Shown here in pieces: positions 1 through 3,912 of a stretch of 11,309 nt of DNA. The number at the start of each line of letters is the position of its first letter. Position 1 is the stretch's first letter. Position numbers and translations under genes: made by a program. Under the pieces are notes generated by a model. The model was not told the origin of the DNA, did no database searches, and saw nothing but the letters and a program-made list of their open reading frames with translations. The DNA comes from Frankiales bacterium (GTDB taxonomy: Bacteria > Actinomycetota > Actinomycetes > Mycobacteriales > SCTD01), in NCBI GenBank assembly GCA_025965755.1, contig JAOPWI010000200.1, positions 1 through 11,309 of the forward strand, in the 5' to 3' direction.

Positions 1-2
1 TG

Positions 3-542
3 GGCCTGCTGCGGTGGACGCCGGCCGCGCGCGCGCTGCGGCTGCGGCTGGCCGCCTGCCGCAGCGGGCTCGGCGAGCCGTGGCCCGACGTCGGCGACGA
101 GGCGTTGCTCGCGGCGCTGGACCTGTCGTCGGCCCGCTCGCGCGCCGACCTGCAGCGCCTGGATGTGGTGGCGGCGCTGCGCGCCCAGGTGCCCTGGTCG
201 GTCGCCGGGCGCCTGGACGAGGTCGCGCCCGAGCGGATCGAGGTGCCCAGCGGCTCGAAGGTGCGGGTGGACTGGTCCGACCCGGAGGCGCCGGCGCTGC
301 CGGTCACGGTGCAGGAGGTCTTCGGCTGGCGGCAGGCGCCGGTCGTGGCCGGGCGGCCGCTGCGCCTGCACCTGCTGTCGCCCGCCTCCCGGGTGGTGGC
401 CGTGACCAGCGACCTCGCGTCGTTCTGGACCACCGGCTACCCCGCCGTGCGGGCCGACCTGCGCGGTCGCTACCCGCGCCACGCCTGGCCGGAGGACCCG
501 GCGGCGGCCTCGCCCGCCCGCCGGCCGCCGCCGCGGCGGTGA
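3..542 (+). CDS. hrpB: ATP-dependent helicase HrpB, C-terminal part (5' truncated by window edge)
   Basis: The reading frame is open from the left edge and ends at TGA 540-542, giving about 179 residues. The visible part matches the C-terminal domain specific to HrpB-type DEAH-box helicases. Its landmarks are a Leu/Arg-rich helical stretch, then VQEVFGW, LRLHLLSPASR, VTSDLASFW, GYPAVRADLRGRYPRHAWPED and a Pro/Arg-rich tail. In the family this segment follows the two RecA-like motor domains and the HA2 domain, which lie outside the window. HrpB proteins are putative RNA-dependent ATPases whose precise cellular role is poorly defined in most bacteria. The Pro-Trp-Pro-Glu-Asp ending followed by a basic tail is normal for the family. 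The next gene starts 57 bases downstream after a weak hairpin. Identification rests on recalled family motifs, not on a search, but the motif set is distinctive. Confidence 0.9.
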   Translation, partial: GLLRWTPAARALRLRLAACRSGLGEPWPDVGDEALLAALDLSSARSRADLQRLDVVAALRAQVPWSVAGRLDEVAPERIEVPSGSKVRVDWSDPEAPALPVTVQEVFGWRQAPVVAGRPLRLHLLSPASRVVAVTSDLASFWTTGYPAVRADLRGRYPRHAWPEDPAAASPARRPPPRR

Positions 543-562
543 TCCGCCCGCTGCCTGGGTAG

Positions 563-585
563 GGCGCCGGTCGATCACCCGGCCC
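563..585 (+). terminator. Weak hairpin downstream of the helicase gene
   Basis: GCCGG (566-570) pairs with CCGGC (579-583), and the stem can be extended by two G-C pairs (563-564 with 584-585) if C565 is bulged. The loop is 8 bases and no T-tract follows. It starts about 20 bases after the helicase stop and ends just before the next gene's ribosome binding site. It could be an intrinsic terminator of the T-less actinobacterial type or a chance structure in GC-rich DNA. Confidence 0.25.
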
Positions 586-589
586 ACTC

Positions 590-595
590 AGGAGG
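590..595 (+). promoter_or_regulatory. Strong Shine-Dalgarno site AGGAGG for the 54-residue ORF
   Basis: AGGAGG is a full match to the anti-Shine-Dalgarno core. It sits 4 bases upstream of GTG 600. It is the main reason for calling the small ORF that follows and for choosing this start. Confidence 0.7.
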
Positions 596-599
596 AACC

Positions 600-764
600 G
601 TGAGCAGCCCGCACCCGTACGACGCCCGCCAGGGCAGTGGCGACCCGAAGACCGACCCGGCTGCCGTGGGGGAGCGCAGCGTGGAGCAGCCCGACGGGGA
701 CGGGGGTGCGGTCGTCCACCAGGAGCCGGTCCCGGAGCCGGGCACCGGGGCCGGCGGGACCTGA
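600..764 (+). CDS. Small acidic disordered protein, 54 residues, unknown function
   Basis: The ORF runs from GTG 600 to TGA 762-764. I do not recognise it. The protein is rich in Gly, Pro, Asp, Glu and Ala, opens with SSPHPYDAR, and contains a Val-Gly-Glu-Arg-Ser-Val-Glu-Gln-Pro stretch. It ends in a Pro-Glu-Pro-Gly-Thr-Gly-Ala-Gly-Gly-Thr low-complexity tail. It has no Cys or Trp, no membrane segment and no signal peptide, so it is probably intrinsically disordered and cytoplasmic. Support comes from the strong AGGAGG site and from a composition that reads as protein-like (mixed acidic and polar residues), unlike the Arg-rich overlapping frames. It lies between the helicase and the racemase on the same strand, 69 bases before the racemase gene. 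No function can be inferred from that position. A chance ORF remains possible because it is short. Confidence 0.6.
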   Translation: MSSPHPYDARQGSGDPKTDPAAVGERSVEQPDGDGGAVVHQEPVPEPGTGAGGT

Positions 765-833
765 CCCGCGAGCAGCCCCCGTGGGTCGTGGTCCACTGCG
801 ACGGACGTCACCCACCACGACACAGGGAGCTCC

Positions 834-1973
834 ATGTCAGAGCAGGGAAAGGGCCCGCTCGCGGGCCTGCGGGTTGTCGAGCTGGCCGGCATCGGGCCGG
901 GTCCGTTCTGCGCGATGATGCTGGCCGACCTGGGCGCCGACGTCGTGCGCGTCGACCGGCCAGGTGGCGGCTCCGGCGGGGCCCGGGAGTCACTGCTCAA
1001 CCGCGGCCGGCGCTCGGTCGTGCTCGACCTGAAGAAGCCGGCCGGCTTTGACGCGCTGCTGCAGCTCGTCGACACCGCGGACGTGCTGCTCGAGGGCTAT
1101 CGCCCCGGCGTCACCGAACGCCTCGGCGTCGGGCCGGACGTCTGCCTGGAGCGCAACCCCCGGCTGGTCTATGCCCGCATGACCGGCTGGGGGCAGCAGG
1201 GGCCGCTGTCCCAGGCTGCCGGTCACGACATCGGCTACATCGCCCGCACCGGCGCGCTGCACATGCTGGGCAAGGCCGGCGGCCCGCCGGAGCCCCCGGC
1301 CAACCTGCTCGGCGACTTCGGCGGCGGCGGCATGCTCATGGGCTTCGGCATCTGCGCCGCCCTCTACGAGCGGTCCGTCTCCGGCAAGGGCCAGGTCGTC
1401 GACGCGGCCATCGTCGACGGCACCGCGACGCTGATGGCGATGCACTTCATGTTCAAGGCCATCGGCATGCTGCAGGACCAGCGCGGCGTGAACATGCTCG
1501 ATGGTGGCGTCCCGTGGTACGGCGTGTACGAGACCAGCGACGCCGGCTGGATGGCGGTCGGCTCGCTCGAGCCGCAGTTCTACGCCGCTCTCGTCGCCGG
1601 GCTGGACATCCCGGACCTGCCCGACCGCGACGACCCCAGCACCATGGCGGCCCTGCGCGAGGCGTTCACGAAGCGCTTCAAGGAGCGCACGCGCGACGAG
1701 TGGACCGCGACGTTCACCGACACCGACGCCTGCGTCGAGCCCGTCCTGACCATGGCGGAGGCGGTCGAGGACGAGCATCTGGCCGCCCGCGGCACCTACG
1801 TCATCCGGGACGGGCTGGCGCAGCCGGCGCCGGCCCCGCGCTTCTCGCGCACGCCGGGCGCGCTCGACGCGCCGCCGCCGTTGCCCGGCGAGCACACCGT
1901 CTCGGCCCTCACCGAATGGGGCGTCAAGGACGTCGACGCGCTGGTCGAGCAGGGCGCGGCGATCCAGAGCTGA
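834..1973 (+). CDS. mcr: Alpha-methylacyl-CoA racemase (CaiB/BaiF, family III CoA-transferase superfamily)
   Basis: This 379-residue protein starts at ATG 834, preceded by GGGAG at 825-829, and ends at TGA 1971-1973. Its length is normal for Amacr/Mcr proteins. The N-terminus LAGLRVVELAGIGPGPF is the family opening. It continues with ADLGADVVRVDRPGG (about 31-45), LDLKKP (64-69), a Leu-Glu-Gly-Tyr-Arg-Pro-Gly-Val segment (86-93) and a MTGWGQQGPL motif (116-125). GHDIGY carries H131, GDFGGGGM carries D161, and SLEPQFY carries E246. These sit at a constant offset of +5 from the His126, Asp156 and Glu241 I recall for the Mycobacterium tuberculosis enzyme Mcr. The reaction is interconversion of (2R)- and (2S)-methylacyl-CoA by proton abstraction at C2, needed for beta-oxidation of branched fatty acids or steroid side chains in the cytoplasm. 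No beta-oxidation genes flank it here, so the physiological substrate is unknown. A related CoA-transferase activity is less likely given the retained racemase residues. Confidence 0.92.
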   Translation: MSEQGKGPLAGLRVVELAGIGPGPFCAMMLADLGADVVRVDRPGGGSGGARESLLNRGRRSVVLDLKKPAGFDALLQLVDTADVLLEGYRPGVTERLGVGPDVCLERNPRLVYARMTGWGQQGPLSQAAGHDIGYIARTGALHMLGKAGGPPEPPANLLGDFGGGGMLMGFGICAALYERSVSGKGQVVDAAIVDGTATLMAMHFMFKAIGMLQDQRGVNMLDGGVPWYGVYETSDAGWMAVGSLEPQFYAALVAGLDIPDLPDRDDPSTMAALREAFTKRFKERTRDEWTATFTDTDACVEPVLTMAEAVEDEHLAARGTYVIRDGLAQPAPAPRFSRTPGALDAPPPLPGEHTVSALTEWGVKDVDALVEQGAAIQS

Positions 1974-1995
1974 TCTACGGCCCGCGCCCCGGTCC

Positions 1996-2001
1996 TACGC
2001 T
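1996..2001 (+). promoter_or_regulatory. Candidate -10 box for a leaderless SDR-like gene
   Basis: TACGCT fits the actinobacterial TANNNT -10 pattern. Seven bases separate it from ATG 2009, so a normal start distance would put +1 at or one base from the A of ATG. No Shine-Dalgarno sequence is present upstream of the ATG. No convincing -35 box is seen. The site lies 22 bases after the racemase stop codon. Confidence 0.5.
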
Positions 2002-2008
2002 GCCCGCC

Positions 2009-2722
2009 ATGGCGGTGGTGGTGGTGACCGGGGCGACGGGCACGTTGGGCGCTCTCCTCGTGCCCGCGCTGGTGCAGGCAGGCCATGAGGTGCGCGCGAT
2101 GACGCGCACCGCCGGGCGCGTCCGGTCCGCCGGCGCGACGGAGGTGGTGGCCGACGTGCGGGTGCCGGCGTCGCTGCGTCCCGCCCTGGCCGGGGCGGAC
2201 GTGGTGGTGCACCTGGCCTCCAGCGCCCGGGACAGGCGCCGCACGGACGTGGACGGCGCCCGCAACGTCATGATCGCTGCCGACGGCGCGCGGGTGATCT
2301 GTCTGTCCATCGTGGGGTGCGACCGCACGCCGTTGGCCTACTACCGGGCCAAGACGGCGGCCGAGGAGGCCGTGCGCGCGGCGGGTGGCCGGGTCGTCCG
2401 GGCGACGCAGTTCCACAGCCTGCTCCGGACCGTGTTCGCCCCGCGGCTGCTCGGCCGGGCCGTGGTGCCGGCCGGGCTGCGCTTGCAGCCCGTCGCGGAG
2501 GAGTTCGTCAGCTCGGTGCTGGTCGAGGGCGTCGCCGATCCGGCCGCGCTGCCCGACGAGATCGGGGGCCCCGAGCAGCTCGACACCGCGCAGATCGCCC
2601 GCAGGCTCACCGGCCGCGCGCCGCTCACCGTGCCGGCGCCCCTGCCCCTGGTCCGGGCGGTGCGGCGCGGGTCCCTGCTGGCCGGCCCGCAGGCCCGCAC
2701 CGGCGGCTCGCCGCTCGCCTGA
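2009..2722 (+). CDS. SDR-family / NmrA-like NAD(P)H-binding protein
   Basis: The protein has 237 residues, from ATG 2009 to TGA 2720-2722. It opens directly with the first Rossmann beta strand and dinucleotide loop VVVVTGATGTLG (Gly 8, 11 and 14), so an N-terminal extension is unlikely. An acidic-pocket Asp-Val segment (VVADVRVPASL, about 47-57) and a VVVHLASSA strand (about 65-73) follow. LSIVGCDRTPL-AYYRAK (99-115) supplies Ser100, Tyr111 and Lys115, a plausible SDR Ser-Tyr-xxx-Lys set. A VVRATQFHSLL segment (about 129-139) and a VSSVLVEGVADPA segment (about 168-180) match the substrate-side half of atypical, complex I NDUFA9-like or NmrA-like SDRs. The role is reduction or sensing through bound NAD(P)H, with substrate unknown. 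An in-frame upstream extension exists but runs antisense-like through the racemase gene and reads as Arg-rich noise. The gene appears leaderless and ends just before a strong hairpin. Confidence 0.85.
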   Translation: MAVVVVTGATGTLGALLVPALVQAGHEVRAMTRTAGRVRSAGATEVVADVRVPASLRPALAGADVVVHLASSARDRRRTDVDGARNVMIAADGARVICLSIVGCDRTPLAYYRAKTAAEEAVRAAGGRVVRATQFHSLLRTVFAPRLLGRAVVPAGLRLQPVAEEFVSSVLVEGVADPAALPDEIGGPEQLDTAQIARRLTGRAPLTVPAPLPLVRAVRRGSLLAGPQARTGGSPLA

Positions 2723-2729
2723 GCCGGGA

Positions 2730-2749
2730 CCCGCCACCCCGGTGGCGGG
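2730..2749 (+). terminator. Strong hairpin after the SDR-like gene
   Basis: CCCGCCACC (2730-2738) and GGTGGCGGG (2741-2749) are a perfect 9-base inverted repeat separated by CC. Physically this is an 8-pair GC-rich stem with a 4-base loop. It begins 7 bases after the stop codon. No T-tract follows, which is common for actinobacterial intrinsic terminators. Confidence 0.65.
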
Positions 2750-2819
2750 CGCGGCGGCCCGTACCGGTCAGCCGGTCCGGACGCGCCGCGGCCACGCAGC
2801 GGCGCACGATCCGATCGCG

Positions 2820-2825
2820 TACAGT
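2820..2825 (+). promoter_or_regulatory. Candidate -10 box for the leaderless 71-residue gene
   Basis: TACAGT is a good TANNNT -10 box. It is followed by exactly six bases and then GTG 2832, so +1 would fall on or beside the G of the start codon. No Shine-Dalgarno sequence is present before the GTG, and no clear -35 box is seen 16-19 bases upstream. Confidence 0.55.
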
Positions 2826-2831
2826 TGCTTT

Positions 2832-3047
2832 GTGCGCAAAGCATCGGGCCGTCGCGGCATCCTCGAGCGGTTCCTCTTCTCCTTCATGGGCCCCCCGCAG
2901 CTCGGCGACGTCAACGCTCCGCCGGCCGACCTGCCGGTCGTGCCCTCGGCCCGCTGCCCGAAGTGCCGGCTGCCGTACGACGAGCACGAGGTCGTGCGCG
3001 ATCCCGGGCTGACCTACACCCGGTGCCCCGCCGCCGAGCCCCGCTGA
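2832..3047 (+). CDS. Small conserved-looking CxxC protein, 71 residues, unknown function
   Basis: The ORF runs from GTG 2832 to TGA 3045-3047. The frame is open much further upstream, but that extension overlaps the SDR gene and is Arg/Pro-rich, whereas composition becomes protein-like exactly at this GTG. The protein has a basic N-terminus (VRKASGRRG), a short hydrophobic helix-like segment ILERFLFSFMG (10-20), and a GDVNAPPADLP turn. The last part is RCPKCRLPYDEHEVVR followed by TYTRCP. Cys42, Cys45, His52 and Cys65 could form a single zinc site resembling a zinc ribbon or knuckle, but this is inferred from spacing only. I recall similar short proteins in actinobacteria without an assigned role. 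Its stop is 4 bases from the convergent stop of the minus-strand gene, so the two transcripts probably overlap at their 3' ends. Confidence 0.75.
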   Translation: MRKASGRRGILERFLFSFMGPPQLGDVNAPPADLPVVPSARCPKCRLPYDEHEVVRDPGLTYTRCPAAEPR

Positions 3048-3051
3048 CCGC

Positions 3052-3678
3052 TCAGGCGCGAAACAGCGCGGCCAGGCGCAGCGCGACGTCCGCCGGGGGC
3101 ACCTGGCGGGTGAACACCGAGGACGCGCCGGCGGCCAGGAACGCGCCGACCCGGTCGCTGTGAGCGACCTGTGCGGCCACCAGGGTGTCCGGCGAGTAGG
3201 ACAGCACCTCCTGCACCACCTGCTCGCCCGGCAGCATCGCCAGGGTGTCCTCGACGAGCACCAGGTCGCAGGCCTCCGCGACCACCAGCCCGACCGCGTC
3301 GGCCCCGTTGTCGGTGTGCGCGATCACCTCGATGCCGTGGGCGTCGAGCACGGAGGTGACCTTCCCGACGAACCACTCGTTGCGGTGCGCCACCACGACG
3401 CGCGGTCCGCGACGGAGCCCGAGCACGTCGCCGGACAGGCGCAGCTGCTCGTGCGAGCGGGACACCAGGGCGGCGTGCTGCCGGCGCAGCACCTCCAGCC
3501 GGCGAGCGGCGTCCATCCGGAGCTCACGGGTGCGCGAGCCGGCCTCGGCGGCCGCCTCCGCCACGGCGCGGGCTCTGCAGAAGGCGTCCACGGCGCGTAG
3601 CTGCTGGGCCACCAGGTTGCCCGGCGACCGCTGGGACCAGGCAGCGGGCGTCGCTGACGAGGCGTCGGTGAGGGTCAC
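3052..3678 (-). CDS. Coiled-coil plus degenerate response-regulator receiver domain protein
   Basis: The protein has 208 residues, from GTG 3676-3678 to TGA 3052-3054. Residues about 20-85 are Ala/Arg/Glu/Leu-rich with heptad character and probably form a helical coiled coil. Residues about 92-208 have the alternating beta-alpha pattern of a receiver (REC) domain: GPRVVVAHRNEWFVGKVTSVL, GIEVIAHTDNGADAV, CDLVLVEDTLAMLPGE, DTLVAAQVA, and ASSVFTRQVPPADVALRLAALF. The usual acidic pair after beta1 is replaced by His98-Arg99-Asn100. The phospho-acceptor position appears to be Glu143 (followed by Asp144), and the conserved Lys after beta5 appears to be Arg191. It is therefore likely a pseudo-receiver that does not undergo normal Asp phosphorylation. 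No DNA-binding output domain follows. It may act by protein interaction. No partner histidine kinase is in the window. The next gene on this strand is the giant protein, whose stop lies 234 bases upstream. Confidence 0.75.
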   Translation of the reverse strand: MTLTDASSATPAAWSQRSPGNLVAQQLRAVDAFCRARAVAEAAAEAGSRTRELRMDAARRLEVLRRQHAALVSRSHEQLRLSGDVLGLRRGPRVVVAHRNEWFVGKVTSVLDAHGIEVIAHTDNGADAVGLVVAEACDLVLVEDTLAMLPGEQVVQEVLSYSPDTLVAAQVAHSDRVGAFLAAGASSVFTRQVPPADVALRLAALFRA

Positions 3679-3682
3679 GCTG

Positions 3683-3687
3683 TCTCC
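3683..3687 (-). promoter_or_regulatory. Shine-Dalgarno site for the receiver-like gene
   Basis: On the minus strand GGAGA lies 4 bases before GTG 3678-3676. It supports this GTG as the start. Confidence 0.6.
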
Positions 3688-3715
3688 GCACTCTCGAACG
3701 GGGACGACCAGCGCG

Positions 3716-3750
3716 GTCGCCCCCGAGGTCTGTCACTCAGACGGGGCGAC
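3716..3750 (-). other. Long imperfect stem-loop upstream of the receiver-like gene
   Basis: GTCGCCCC (3716-3723) pairs with GGGGCGAC (3743-3750), and GTCTG (3728-3732) pairs with CAGAC (3738-3742). The stem has 13 pairs with a 4-base bulge (3724-3727) and a 5-base loop (3733-3737). A competing perfect 9-base inverted repeat, CCCGAGGTC (3722-3730) with GACCTCGGG (3766-3774), shares one arm. The element ends 37 bases before the receiver gene start. It could be an RNA structure in the leader, an attenuator, a terminator of upstream transcription or a paired operator. Confidence 0.6.
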
Positions 3751-3774
3751 GGCTGCTGCTGAACCGACCTCGGG

Positions 3775-3804
3775 AGGGTAACGGCGAGCCGGCTCGGAAG
3801 GCAA
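3775..3804 (-). promoter_or_regulatory. Candidate housekeeping promoter of the receiver-like gene
   Basis: Reading the minus strand, TTGCCT (3804-3799) and TACCCT (3780-3775) are separated by 18 bases, a fair match to a sigma-70-type -35 and -10. The predicted +1 is near 3768, leaving a leader of about 90 bases that contains the 3716-3750 stem-loop. The -35 to spacer region overlaps one arm of the 3789-3819 inverted repeat. Confidence 0.4.
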
Positions 3805-3819
3805 GGTTCACCGAGCCGG
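3789..3819. repeat. Perfect 9-base inverted repeat
   Basis: CCGGCTCGG (3789-3797) and CCGAGCCGG (3811-3819) are exact reverse complements with a 13-base spacer. It lies about 94 bases after the giant gene's stop and within the candidate promoter of the receiver-like gene. A backup terminator and a protein-binding site are both possible. Confidence 0.6.
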
Positions 3820-3843
3820 GCGGCTTTGCCCGACCGCACCAGC

Positions 3844-3871
3844 CGGTCCGCTGCGGCATCGGTGCGGACCG
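3844..3871. repeat. Perfect 8-base inverted repeat
   Basis: CGGTCCGC (3844-3851) and GCGGACCG (3864-3871) are exact reverse complements with a 12-base spacer. It is the middle of three hairpins downstream of the giant gene. Confidence 0.55.
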
Positions 3872-3878
3872 ACGTCGG

Positions 3879-3897
3879 CGGCAGCGCGTCGCTGCCG
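3879..3897 (-). terminator. Likely terminator of the giant gene
   Basis: CGGCAGCG (3879-3886) and CGCTGCCG (3890-3897) form a perfect 8-pair stem with a 3-base loop. It starts 15 bases after the giant gene's TAG on the minus strand. No T-tract follows, which is usual for high-GC actinobacteria. Confidence 0.6.
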
Positions 3898-3912
3898 ATC
3901 CGCTCCGTGCCG

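Noticed and set aside
785..821. GTCGTGG (785-791) with CCACGAC (815-821) as an operator upstream of the racemase gene
   Set aside because: Only 7 bases with a 23-base spacer; such repeats are frequent by chance in this composition and no -10 or -35 box is seen near it.
990..1895. Minus-strand open frame of 301 codons opposite the racemase gene
   Set aside because: The racemase frame has full family motifs and catalytic residues; the antisense translation is Arg/Ala/Gly-rich noise.
1514..2008. Upstream in-frame extension of the SDR-like gene
   Set aside because: It overlaps the racemase, is Arg-rich, and the Rossmann strand begins immediately at ATG 2009.
2385..2831. Upstream in-frame extension of the 71-residue gene
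   Set aside because: It overlaps the SDR-like gene, reads as Arg/Pro/Ser-rich noise, and protein-like composition and a -10 box point to GTG 2832.
3160..3781. Plus-strand open frames opposite the receiver-like gene
   Set aside because: The minus-strand frame shows the receiver fold pattern and a Shine-Dalgarno site; the plus frames show neither.
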